Source: Eucalyptus grandis (lineage: Eukaryota > Streptophyta > Magnoliopsida > Myrtales > Myrtaceae). Taken from it: DNA of 64,000 nucleotides. The stretch covers positions 1,674,001 through 1,738,000 of the forward strand of contig NC_052620.1 in the NCBI RefSeq assembly GCF_016545825.1. The letters are read 5' to 3'. Shown one piece after another: positions 22,626 through 33,030 of the stretch. The notes beneath the pieces are model-generated. The model made no database searches. It was not told the DNA's origin and worked only from the letters and a program-made list of their open reading frames with translations. The position numbers and the translations under genes were made by a program. Within the stretch, counting starts at the first letter, position 1; the number at the start of each line of letters is the position of its first letter.

Positions 22626-24160
22626 TGACTCCATTTCTTTAGTTCTTGTGGAATCCGAACGGTGCTTGTTGCTTACTTTTGAGTTTGGGCGTGCACTCGA
22701 GCTCCAAACAGTTCGATATTTGCTCTCCAGCTCGCTGTTCACCACATGTTCGAAGAAATGCTCCAACCAAATATGTTCAATTTTGTCTCATATTCTGACC
22801 TGTCTAAAGGACGTTTCAATTTGGTTTTTATTCAGGGCAAGATTGTTCTCGATTTTCAGTGCGTTTTCGGTCAAATTTCATTTGACACTGTCCTTGTAAG
22901 TGTTCTTTGTGCTGTAGCTATGACGGTTAGCTTTGAGTGGATAGCGGTAGAAATGAGCGGTTGTCCGGTTGTCGGAGTTCGCTTGATTTGGACGTCCGAC
23001 AACGAGTCTTTTGATTGGGTGTACGGTGTTGTCGGAGCTTCGGTGTGCCGGGCTTCATGTACTAATTTCTGGGCAATGGGAAGAAGACGTTGGGAAGGAC
23101 TTCAGCGAATTTGGGACTGGAGAGCCCAATCTATATCCTTGGCCCAGGCCTGAGAGTCCAAAGTTTAGCCCATGTTCAGAGCGGGCCCAAGGCCCGGTCG
23201 GGGTCCCTATTTTTCGGATTATTAATAAAAATTAAAAAATTCCAAAATAATTTTTCCCCCTAAAAGTTAGAAAACTTTAAAATTAGTTTTTGAGTAGTTT
23301 TCTCTTAAAATGTTTGAAAATCCTTGATAAAAAGATTTTTCTCAAAATGAAATAGGCCTTAAGGCTCTAATATAGGGTTTTAATTGTCCTTAGAGACAAA
23401 TGCTCTTAATTGCGCAACTTCGATACGATAATTATAGCTTCCCTTTAGCCTAATAAGGATTGGCAAATGTTTATCTTTTAGTGTTAGATACTTGTTTTCC
23501 TTGGCAATTTATTTAATGCTTTGTTTTTTGGTTAGTGATTGTTACATTGAATAGTTGGACACTTATGTGATCATTTTACATGTTTGTGAATATGTTTAAA
23601 TCAATCTGAACTACTCGAAAAAATCTTTTTGCATTGAATAGGATTAGGTACCAAAAAGGCACTAATTGATTAATTAGTGTAATCAAATTTCCAATCTCAT
23701 AATCTTTTGTTGCATAAAAAGTGAGGTGCACTCTCATATCCAATTGATTTTTAGCTGATCATAATAAGTTAGTAGAGACTCTTCTTTTGAAAAATTTTAT
23801 AACATCAATTTAAATGTCCAACATTACGCAATGTATAGATTTGGGAGAATTCGCGTCTAAATCATGAGCCATTAGACTCGTTTTTAGGCAATACACCTAA
23901 ACTTACTTCTCTCTCTACCGAGGAGAAGGTCGGGACTAAATCGTAAACTTAAATTGACTTTTCTAAAGTATTACACAATGACAACATTGCGAAATTACCT
24001 TATAGCATGATTTCACCGTTTAATAGCCTCTACATCCACCCGATAACTTGGAATTCAACATTGTTTCACAATTGCAATTTTACGAAGAAATTCTCTCCCA
24101 TTAAAGGAATTAAGAGTTAAAATTCATATCGAGCATTTCAGCGTGGTGTTTATTTGGCGT
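22626..24160. other. Unassigned stretch right of the Copia element
   Basis: Two overlapping plus-strand frames (22537-22899, partly inside the LTR, and 22746-23153) give no recognisable domain. The latter starts MFEEMLQPNMFNF, superficially like a pentatricopeptide helix, but no repeat follows. From 23240 to 24160 the sequence is AT-rich with no gene. Confidence 0.4.
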
Positions 24161-24168
24161 GTTGAGGT

Positions 24169-24306
24169 CTATGTAAAGCACGGACACGGACACATGACAC
24201 GTGACACGACACGACACGACACGCCGACACGTCATTTATTAAAAATAGAGATTTCGACACGTTCCACACGTTATATATTAAATATATTTTTATATATAAA
24301 TACATA

Positions 24307-24376
<70 letters not shown>

Positions 24377-24903
24377 TAGCCTAGAATTAATTTAAACGAA
24401 AAATATTAAATAATATTATTCATTATTTTAATCTGTTACAATAATACATTAAACTTAGAGGAAAAAACATTGTTTAAAGAAAAATGCTGAAATGATATTT
24501 TTAAATTTATTTATTTATCATGTATAGCATTTTTATTAATTCTTTCATAGTAAAAGACTTTTTAAAAAACTAAAACAATTATAAAAAACAAAACTAAAAA
24601 AAAGTTGACCCCATGCGTGTTTATTTATAGCAATTTTATTACTTCTTTTATTACTTTTTTTATTACTTCTTTTGTGTATATTTATATTTTGACCCCTCAA
24701 GTATTAGAATTTTTTAAAATTGACCCCGTGCGTGTCGGAATCGCATGTCGGAATTTTGGACTCGCGTGTCGGAGCGTGTCGGAGAGAGTTGACCACATGT
24801 CAGATTTTTCGACACTCATTGACCGCGTGTCGGGACGTGTCGGACACGTGTCGGAGTGTCGGACATGACACGAAGGTTTCCGGATAGTGTCCGTGCTACA
24901 TAG
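24169..24903. mobile_element. TIR element rich in GTGTCGGAC motifs, copy 1 (735 bp)
   Basis: The left end CTATGTAAAGCACGGACAC and the right end GTGTCCGTGCTACATAG are inverted repeats, flanked by GTTGAGGT at 24161-24168 and 24904-24911. Subterminal sequence is packed with CGACACG on the left and GTGTCGGA/CGTGTCGG on the right. A long (AAT)n microsatellite lies near 24308-24374. A second member with the same ends lies at 37744-38458. The 8-bp duplication and subterminal repeats suggest a hAT-like or Mutator-like non-autonomous element; the class is unresolved. Confidence 0.78.
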
Positions 24904-24911
24904 GTTGAGGT

Positions 24912-26570
24912 GTTCGTGGATTCTTGAATCCCCCATCACCACCCCCCGGGCCCCCGGGCCCGCGCCCGCGCGGGCGTCCCTCTTGCTACTTCTATTTCTT
25001 GAAAGAATCTCAATAATCTTCCAAAAAGTTTTTTTCACTTAACACTAGTCGTGGAGAAATTCAATAAAAAGTCTTTGAAACCTTGATTGAAATATAAGCA
25101 TCCGAACCTACATATACATATATATTTATAGACACACATAAATGTGACACACAAACACATAAGGGGAACTTTTTTTCCTAATTTTACATATTTTTATTGT
25201 CTTTTAAAGAAGACCAAGAAAACACGTGATTGCTTCCCTTGTTAAAGAAAACTTCAATGATCTTTCTAATAAAAGTAAAAGCCTCAGAGAACAACTTTTG
25301 AAATTTCGAGGTGAGTTTGTTTAACAGAAAAATTGAAATTTGAAAAAAAAATTCTGAAAAATGATTGTAATATCGTTTAAAAAATTTAGTTAGTAAAAAA
25401 ATTTACATTATTGACAACAATTTATCATTAACTATTGCATTGGTGGTATAAAAATATTTTTCATCCGCCATTTTCTTAAGTAAAATTATCAATCATTCAT
25501 TGAAATTTTCTTAAATAATTAATTTTTCATGAAACAAAAAAGACCCTCATCTTGTAAAAAAATATGTAGTTCTGCTATAATTTTTTCATAGGTAGCATAT
25601 TGACAATGTCTAATAGTTACGAGAAAGTATCTAAATCTATCACAATTATCAACACATGCATAGTGAATTTAACTCTGCTATACACAAAAATAATTATTAT
25701 ACTGTCTTAATACCATCCGAATATATCATAAATATATATATTTTTTAATTTACTTCAATGTTAGTGAGTTCTGTTAATTGATTTGTTAAATATGTATTAA
25801 AGATTTGATATTATTTCTCTGACCTAATCATGTCCCTCTTATCAAAAGCCAATGCAGTAATTTCGATTCCATAACTTTTGTATATTCCACGCATTTAGAA
25901 TTATCTCACACTCACCATTGCAGCTCCCGTAAGAAAAATCTCAAGCCAGATCCTTTTCCTCTCCTGTATTTTTAAATGGCAAAAGAGCGTCGTTTCTATT
26001 CACATGCAAATACAGCTCGAGAAATTTGTTCTTCTTTGCATCATCTCTACGTTGCCCAAGTATCTGCGTCTTGGAAATGGTTTTCTTCTTTGCCTTTTGC
26101 TTTATGTAACTCAAAGGCGTATATTTAAGATTGTTCATTCTCATCACGTACTTTCTTTTGTGATAAAACTCTGGTTTAATATAGTATTTGTTGAATCGCA
26201 AAGCATTTGAAGTCAGAAAAGTATTCCCGATTAATTTGCCGCAAATCACCTACTCAATCTTGCTTTTTTCAATATGACTTAAGAGAAACTCACTAATCAA
26301 GCTTGAGAACGTAGATGACAAAGTTATCAATATATCAAAAGCATTATTGCTTACTTTTCTTTATTTATAGAAATTTCCAAAAGTAAAACCATTATTCACT
26401 TAGGTCTTATTCATATTAGTCTGTTGACAGTAGAGTATTCGATCAATTACTTTTCAAGCGTCTAACGATTTCCCGCTCTAATGTCGATGCTGTCCTACTT
26501 CCACCAACAAAACAAAAAATGGAAAAATCAGTGCCTTCTCATTGTGTAGTCTTAATGATTACTTGAAGTG
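24912..26570. other. Gene-free AT-rich stretch with a GC-rich palindromic knot
   Basis: A strongly self-complementary run of C/G at 24943-24978 (CCCGGGCCCCCGGGCCCGCG and following) stands alone in AT-rich sequence. Frames at 25941-26249 on either strand show no domain. The segment near 25800-25900 (ATTTCTCTGACCTAATCATG, then CTTATCAAAAGCCAA) resembles 15065-15120. Confidence 0.5.
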
Positions 26571-26589
26571 ACTGTAACATTCTTGATCT

Positions 26590-26634
26590 TTATCCAGACT
26601 CGTTGTCCTTAGCAATCATATCTTTTGAATCCAT
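26590..26634 (-). pseudogene. Family B relic, copy 2 (start fragment)
   Basis: A minus-strand ATG at 26634 reads MDSKDMIAKDNESG and then TAA at 26590-26592. Past the stop it continues RSRMLQSLQ. This parallels EDSQDAINIDHEFGERLKLLQSRQ of the 12-kb copy. It lies just 3' of the main family B ORF and is a dead paralogue or duplicated first-exon fragment. Confidence 0.45.
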
Positions 26635-26972
26635 GGCTGGTTTCATTATATCTTGGGAGCAAACGAGCCACGGAATCACAAGATGTTGATTAACTATGGC
26701 AATTGAAGAGAAAAAATAAGATTGATTTGTGGGAAATCAATTTCCTTCATATCAATGAAGATAAAAATGAGGATCTATTGGAGAAAACTCATCCTCACTC
26801 GTTTGGTTCTTGCCGAGACGTCATTCACGAACTAAAAGTGATTAATTCCATGAAAACCAATTTCAAAAGAAATCTTTATACGCAGAGAGCACTGATCATG
26901 CCTAACAAAACCCTAAAACCAAGAAAAGCTCAAGAAGGAGCTCACTTATTCCAAGAAAAAACTGCACCGTTC

Positions 26973-28147
26973 CTAAGAAGTTGACGGCTTCCGTGATGAC
27001 CTCCTCCTTTGATGTCTCATTCCACGATTGGAACCAAGTAATGGCCACTCCGTTAAACTCGACTCAGTGCTATCTACTGTGAAATTGAGGTCGTCTCTTT
27101 TTTGTCCATGAGATCTCGCCATCGATTCTTCGTTTCGACCATCAGTTGATGCCGTCGAAACTTCTTCGGGCAATTCTGACGATTCTCTTGCTTTTGACGG
27201 ATGGCTGATTATGATAATTTCGCCTACATAAACATCATCGCTTTCCCTTCGATGCGATCCATCTGCCAATTCTGGATGTTCAACCATCACTATTTGACCA
27301 TTAGGAACTGCATTCTCTCCCTCTTGTTTGGAGTCGACCCTCGCCCTTTGATCATCACTAACATTATCGTTGCTTTCCCTTCCACATGACCCCTCCGTCG
27401 ATTCTTGATCTTCAGCTGTCGCTGTCTGACCATTAGGAACAGCATCCTCTCCCTCTCGTTCGGGCTTCCGTGATGACCTCCTCCTTTGATGTCTCATTCC
27501 ACGATTGGAACCAAGTAATGACCACTCCGTTAAACTCGACTCAGTGCTATCTACTGTGAAATTGAGGTCGTCTCTTTTTTGTCCATGAGATCTCGCCATT
27601 GATTCTTCATTTCGACCATCAGTTGATGCCGTCGAAACTTCTTCGGGCAATTCTGACGATTTTCTTGCTTTTGACGGATGGCTGCTTATGATAATTTCGC
27701 TTACAAAAGCATCATCGCTTTCCCTTGGATGCGATCCATCTGCCAATTCTGGATCTTCAACCCTCGCTATTTGACCATGAGGAACCACATTCTCTCCCTC
27801 TTGTTTGGAGTCGACCCTCGCCCTTCGATCATCACCAACATTATCGTTGCTTTCCCTTCGACATGACCCCTCCGTCGATTCTTGATCTTCAGCTGTCGCT
27901 GTCTGACCATTAAGAACAGCATCCTCTCCCTCTCGTTCGGCGTTGACCCTTGCAGCCTGATCATCTCGTCCTTGATCAGCAGCATTACTTCTTTTCCAGA
28001 AAAGAAGTACTCGTGTGGAGTTTGCGTAAATAAGGAAAAACCCGGTATTGAAAAATCAAGTTGCGGACGCGATTGCGACGCTCTTGATCTATCTCCAAAC
28101 CCGTCAGCATTACCGCTCGTATCTTGGGAATCTTCTTTTCCTTCCAT
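26973..28147 (-). CDS. Family B gene: unidentified hydrophilic protein with internal duplication
   Basis: Unrecognised protein. The probable start is ATG at 28147 (MEGKEDSQDTSGNADGFGDR, then SIPGFSLFTQTPHEYFF), chosen because its 5' context aligns with the 12-kb and 29-kb copies. Near 28000-27970 the repeat-bearing frame changes; a short intron, an indel or a sequence error would be needed to join the parts. The second frame ends at 26973. It is rich in E, S, R and D, with no signal peptide or membrane segment, and looks largely disordered. It holds two near-identical 477-bp (159-codon) direct repeats, at 26986-27462 and 27463-27939. Within each, two half-repeats of about 44 residues share GEDAVPNGQ and GS-RES-D-V patterns. 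A basic stretch, RGMRHQRRRSSRKP, closes each unit. It may be a young lineage-specific gene; expression is unknown. Confidence 0.5.
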
Positions 28148-28254
28148 CTCATCACAGAGAGAAGAGAATTCTCTCGGTTATCTTGGGAACAAAAACTGGT
28201 GGAGCTTCAATGGAAAAGCCAAATCTTTGAGTGGTGATTTCTCTCGAAACACCT

Positions 28255-28269
28255 GGATATAAAATATAG
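28255..28269 (-). promoter_or_regulatory. TATA region of the family B gene
   Basis: Minus-strand CTATATTTTATATCC lies about 110 bp upstream of the ATG at 28147. It is identical to the segment at 12533-12547 and is followed in both copies by an alignable 5' untranslated stretch. Conservation between decayed copies could reflect age rather than selection. Confidence 0.55.
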
Positions 28270-28289
28270 AATGGCTCGTGGAGGTTAAA

Positions 28290-29300
28290 TTTGCAAATAC
28301 CAACCTTTATACCAAGCGTGAATGGAGCGTCGGGTTCTTGAAAAGCAGTTGAAAAGCGGTTATTCGTTTTTCTTACTTTTTGTTCCCTAGACCCTCAAGA
28401 AAGCTGAACAAGTTCAATGTACATATTAACATTTCTTGTTTCATTAATCATGCAAACCGAACACATTATACCAAATTAGTAACACATTATACCAAATTAG
28501 TCGACAAAGCTATATATCTTGATGCAGTAAGTGCTTTCGCATAACATGGTGAAAAATAACGATATGATGAGACTAAATAAATATATTCGTTGGAATAAGA
28601 ACAACTAGTGATGAATGTAGAATATTAGTTATTTATCAAAAAGACCAAACTATTTAATGTTTATTGCTAAGTGACATCACGTAGCCATTTTGTGGCATTA
28701 AATAGGGATCACTTATTATTTAAATACTCATTTTGCACTTAGACATATAATTAGATTTACTGATATGTCGAATCAAGCTTATCATTGTCAGCATTATTTG
28801 AACTCGCACCTTCCCTGCATTAATTTTTTGTTGCTACCCTTTTGATGCCCTCTTTTATCACATTGTTATTGTGATGAGTCACTTCTGGCAATTATGCAAT
28901 TTGACATTAATTTAGGGAGAAATATAGTTATTTTCCCTAATTAGCTCACTTTTTAGTTTTACTTAATAGTTTTGTGAACTTTCGACCAAAAATAAAAGAG
29001 TTTTACAAACTCTCCCCTAGATTACTTAACGTTTCCAACCAAAAAAAAAAAAAAAAAAAAAAGAACGAAAGAGACTTACTTCCGGACTTCCATTACTTTG
29101 GCTGAGCACAAAGCTAATTTCCCAGCCAACTTCCCTGGAATCGGGCTGTGCCAGGAAAGAGGACAGCCGGGGCCCAATGGCTGCCCCGCGCCCAAATGGA
29201 CGGAGGCCCGATTGTGCCTGCGCTACCAGGCCCACTAATGGCTGGCCCGGACTCTTTCAAATGTAGCATATATGACTAAGGTGATTGCGATGTTCCTGAT
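28290..29300. other. Gene-free stretch with poly-A tract
   Basis: AT-rich. A run of about 22 A at 29041-29062 is followed by a more GC-rich 150 bp (29080-29235) containing GCCCAATGGCTGCCCCGCGC. The minus frame across it is ended by the homopolymer. It could be a small retroposon, but no family is recognised. Confidence 0.4.
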
Positions 29301-29315
29301 ATTCTTAGCCCTAGC

Positions 29316-29470
29316 TCATTCCATTAGATAAGAGGAGTGGACAAGTCTCTCGGTTATCAAGGAAACAAGATATGTAGCTTCTATGAAAAACTGAAATTCT
29401 ATGTAGAGATTTCTCTCTGAGATACTTGAATATCAGATTTAGATTGGCTTGTGGAGTTTTAATTTGTATC
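29316..29470 (-). pseudogene. Family B relic, copy 3 (promoter and first codons)
   Basis: A minus-strand ATG at 29324 is followed at codon 3 by TGA. Upstream sequence (GATAACCGAGAGACTTG, then TTTTTCATAGAAGCTACATA, then CCACAAGCCAATCTAAAT) aligns with the 5' regions of the copies at 12.4 and 28.2 kb, but the TATA segment is degraded. Confidence 0.45.
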
Positions 29471-30426
29471 AAGGAATCATAAAAAATATTACCCTGGTAT
29501 CTAAACTATCTACGTAATTGTTGAGAGTTTGCAATCTTTTCAATTTTGAAGAGCATGTTCAACTATTGCCCCTATTTTCGAGGATTCTAATTGGTAGGCA
29601 AGAATCATCTTGGATGTTATCACAGGACTTGATTTTGACCAGAAAATGATCATGAACCATACCTTCTTTTTTTTTTTTACTTTCGAATCTGCAATAGTCC
29701 ATTACTTTTTGTAGTTCAAAAGTTTAGTGGTTAGAATTACATTATTACTAATAAAGAGAACCTTTAGTTAAATACAAACCTGTGTAGTTATAATACTGGA
29801 AGAAATATTTGCTCCTCTCTATTTTCTGATTTAAAAAAAAAAAAAAAAAAAAAAAGAAGAAGATCCTGCGCCGGGGTCGTAAAACTAGTAATAGTTATAG
29901 TAGTAATAAAAACAACGGCAACAAGAACAAAGTATAACGACGACGACGGGGATGACATGTATTTGTCTATGCGTTAGACAATAACAATAAAAACTTCGCT
30001 CACTTGACATTTATTAGACTTATAAACAAAACAACAAAACAACAAAGAAAGTTGGTTCCCCCCAAAAAAAAAAAAAAAAAAAAAGAAAACCCAAAAACAC
30101 GTGATCATCCAAATTTCCAAATAAAAGATAACAGCAATAATAAGATGACACAAAAACTAACACCACCTTCATAGGTGCCCATCGCCTAATCTTATTGTCA
30201 CAAGAAAATCCATCCGTACTCGTTTTGTTCTTGCCAAAACATGACTCATGAACTAAAATAGATAATTCCATGAAAGTCAATTTCACGAGAAAAAAAAAAA
30301 AAAACTTATACACAGAGAGAACCAACCAAAGAAGTGCTTAACAAAACCTTAAACTAAGAAAGCCAACGATAAAACCATAAAAACAAGCCAAATTATCATC
30401 CTAATTATTCCTAAACAATTTGCAAA
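29471..30426. other. Gene-free stretch with A-rich tracts and downstream block shared with family B
   Basis: Poly-A runs occur at 29832-29854, 30065-30083 and 30290-30303. The block at about 30205-30360 (TCTTGCCAAAACATGACTCA, then ATAATTCCATGAAAGTCAAT, then CTTAACAAAACC) aligns with about 26800-26935, just downstream of the family B gene. The downstream regions of the two families are therefore related. Confidence 0.5.
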
Positions 30427-30537
30427 TCAATGTGGATGGGAGACAAACTTTCCTCCCTTCTCCTCAACTTTATGCTCCTTTCCTTTTGATGGTGTTGCTC
30501 CATTGGTCGATTTTGGCTTCATGTGAAGAAGGAAAAA

Positions 30538-30789
30538 TTATTCCTCCGGTGTTGTTGTAAAGAAGGAAAAATTATGGCAATCATCCCGATTGAGAACCTC
30601 CTTGGTTATCTGGAGAGCGGTTTTTCCATTGAAAAGCTCATAAGCATTCTCCCTGCTGTCGTCATCTCTCGGTCCTTTCCTAGGTGCGGCCGCCAACTGT
30701 GTGGAATGATTTTGCTGTTGTCGGCTTGTGGTGGAGGAGCTGGGTTTCGTTGAGAAGTTGTCTCTAGAATGTGAGTTGTTCAGAGACAT
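30538..30789 (-). CDS. Family A gene: unidentified 83-residue protein
   Basis: Unrecognised. The start at 30789 (MSLNNSHSRDNFSTKPSSST) is preferred over an ATG 15 bp upstream because it aligns with the ATGs of the copies at 10246 and 32421. The protein is hydrophilic and rich in S, Q and N, with RKGPRDDDSRENAYELFNGK and TALQITKEVLNRDD in its second half. There is no signal peptide, membrane segment or known motif. The stop is TAA at 30538-30540. The same frame continues 36 more codons to TGA at 30427-30429 with protein-like text (MKPKSTNGATPSKGKEHKVE), so the TAA may be a recent nonsense mutation or the end of an exon. Confidence 0.45.
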   Translation of the reverse strand: MSLNNSHSRDNFSTKPSSSTTSRQQQNHSTQLAAAPRKGPRDDDSRENAYELFNGKTALQITKEVLNRDDCHNFSFFTTTPEE

Positions 30790-30850
30790 GATTAATTGAA
30801 ACAATGTAGCTACGGTGTTTATGAAAAATTCTCTTTCTTTGGTCAGGGGA

Positions 30851-30857
30851 TTATATA
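30851..30857 (-). promoter_or_regulatory. TATA box of the family A gene
   Basis: TATATAA on the minus strand stands about 62 bp upstream of the chosen start at 30789. The 5' stretch between them (CATAAACACCGTAGCTACAT, then AATTAATCATG) aligns with the copies at 10.2 and 32.4 kb. Confidence 0.6.
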
Positions 30858-30864
30858 CTCAGAC

Positions 30865-32330
30865 TACATTATTCCTAAATCTAATAGGCAAAGGTTTTCT
30901 ATCTGGTTATGACTACTAGTACAAGTTGCTCTTAATTGAATTACGGATTTCTTTGGCCATGCTTATCACATATTTTGATATATCAAAATCGGACTCTATC
31001 TCACTTAATATAGTGATTGTTATTGTTTGCAAGAAAGGATATAGATAAGTTCCAAAGGGGCGGAGTCCTAGTTCAAGCCTAATTTTGCTATTAGAAGTCT
31101 CATATAAAGGAATTTTAATAGATTAATTTTCGATCCCAAGGCTAAGGTTTATTTCTTTTTATCCCTTCTTTATGGCTATCCTTTAAACCAACGATAGGTA
31201 TATATATCCATCTCTTAATTAATTAAAGCAAATCGTGTCACGTGACTCAGTTTCATGTGAAGTTATCATGAAGCTCCTTTTGTTGTTCACTCTACATTGT
31301 GTTCTAGAACAAACTTCTATTAATAAACTAGAATTTTGCCAGTTAATTTATGGATTTAGATTTTAAGAGATAGTAACTATATGGAGAAAATACGGATGAC
31401 TATACAAAGTCGTTAAAATTTTTCTTATTGATTATGTTATAGAAATCATGGAGTTAGCCGGAGTTGGAGCATGAAAAATATGGATATATTTTGTGGGGGA
31501 AGATAGGATAACACTTTGCTTTATAAATATGTTTTTTATTTGACACTTGCTTTAATATATGAGTTGAAAAACTAAACCACCTCATAAATACTTGATGTTA
31601 AATTAAATAACTTGACGTTATTTAAACAAACAAAGCAGCGGTGTAGGACGAAAATAATATTCACACTTTTAATATCTTAAAGTTGCATTTGTTTCATTAA
31701 AAACTTCACTACAAAGGAAAATATTTTTCATCAAAATCATTTTAAAAGAAAATAGTTTGTTTTCATTCATTTAGTTATTTAAGAAAAGTAATTTCCTTCT
31801 CGTTAGAAAAGGAAGTCGTCTCCTCGATCTAAGGTTTTTTTTTTTTTTTTTTTTTTTTTTGGGCGGGGGGCTTCATGGGAAAAAAAAATTTCTATAAATT
31901 TAGTAGTTATTCATTATTCAAATATTGGAAATCATAAAACAATTTCCTGAAAATAGTTATCAGCAAAACAAGCGGAAAAGTAATACTCAAACCCCGTACA
32001 CTAAATGCGTCTACATTATGATTTTGACATGCTCGGTTAATATAGATTTAGGTTGATTATGATGATTGTAAACTTGTATTATGGGGGAATTTTTGTAATA
32101 ATTAAGGGTAGTTAGTAAATAAGGAAGACTGGATTTTCACGTTTTTATCAAGGAGAGGTCAACGATTGTAACTGAAGGGGCTAATTTATAAATAGGGTCC
32201 TCTCTCCCATATTAGTATCATCCCATCTGTTCAACACAAGAAGAATAGTAGAGCAGTCTCTTCTAAAATACTAAGCAAGTGAAAAATAAATCGAGATAAT
32301 GGCTGAGCTTAGGTGACCCTAGTAAGAGAG
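30865..32330. other. Gene-free AT-rich stretch with poly-T and a promoter-like segment
   Basis: A run of T of about 27 bases lies at 31836-31860 and is followed by GGGCGGGGGGC. At 32185-32200 TTATAAATAGGGTCC resembles a TATA box with a pyrimidine-rich start region. It could belong to an LTR or a lost promoter; no partner repeat was found. Confidence 0.4.
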
Positions 32331-32379
32331 GAACAAATCAAAAGGAAGCCTTGTCATGCCATCATGGAGGAGTCGTATT

Positions 32380-32421
32380 TCATTGGGAGATGCCTCCAGA
32401 ATGCACGAAATTCCAAGACAT
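32380..32421 (-). pseudogene. Family A relic, copy 3 (start fragment)
   Basis: A minus-strand ATG at 32421 opens 13 codons (MSWNFVHSGGISQ) ending in TGA at 32380-32382. Upstream text (CATAAACTCCATAGCTAATT, then TTAGTTAATC) and downstream text (GACTCCTCCATGATGG) align with the copies at 10.2 and 30.8 kb. The TATA position reads TAGAAT. It is a dead paralogue. Confidence 0.5.
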
Positions 32422-32429
32422 GATTAACT

Positions 32430-33030
32430 AAAAGAATTAGCTATGGAGTTTATGAGAATTCCCATTGGTTTGGTCCGGAGGATTCTACACCCAAAACTAT
32501 CTGATTCACAAACCCTAGGCAAACGTTTACTAATCCAATTATGACTCCGAGTACATGTGGGTTTTCAAGCGTTTGGTATCTATTGGCTTATCAAATATAT
32601 AGATTGTGCTAAATGAATTGCTAACGAAATAGTAATTTAATGTTTAACATTAACTAAAATAAAGTACATACCCTGGCTAGATATTAGAAATATAGCATCT
32701 AATGTTGGCCCAGGGAAAGGCATGATTATTTTCCTTTTCAAATAAAACTCTTAAGGATTTTTTTAACAAATATTTGCTTCTGCTATAATTTTTTTTTAAA
32801 GTAAAGCGAACACGTGTAATAGTTACTAAATATATAAAAGTTTTAGATTATGTAAATCTATCATGATTGTTAATATGCACATAGTCAATTTAATTATGTT
32901 ATACATACTGGTTCTTATTATACAAATGTCATGCCAGTTGAATGTATCATAAAATAGACAATTTTTATGCTAATGATTTCTTAAAATATCTCATTGTTGA
33001 TACCTCATTTTTGGCTACCCAATTAGTCCT
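32430..33030. other. Gene-free stretch
   Basis: Upstream region of the family A relic, then AT-rich sequence up to the poly-A tail of the LINE. Nothing else recognised. Confidence 0.5.

Noticed and set aside
22746..23153. Pentatricopeptide-repeat protein start (MFEEMLQPNMFNF)
   Set aside because: Only one short similarity; no further 35-residue repeats follow.
26973..28262. Plus-strand ORFs opposite the family B gene (27201-27389, 27678-27866, 27882-28262)
   Set aside because: They are antisense shadows of the 477-bp tandem units; the minus frame is longer and has the aligned start.
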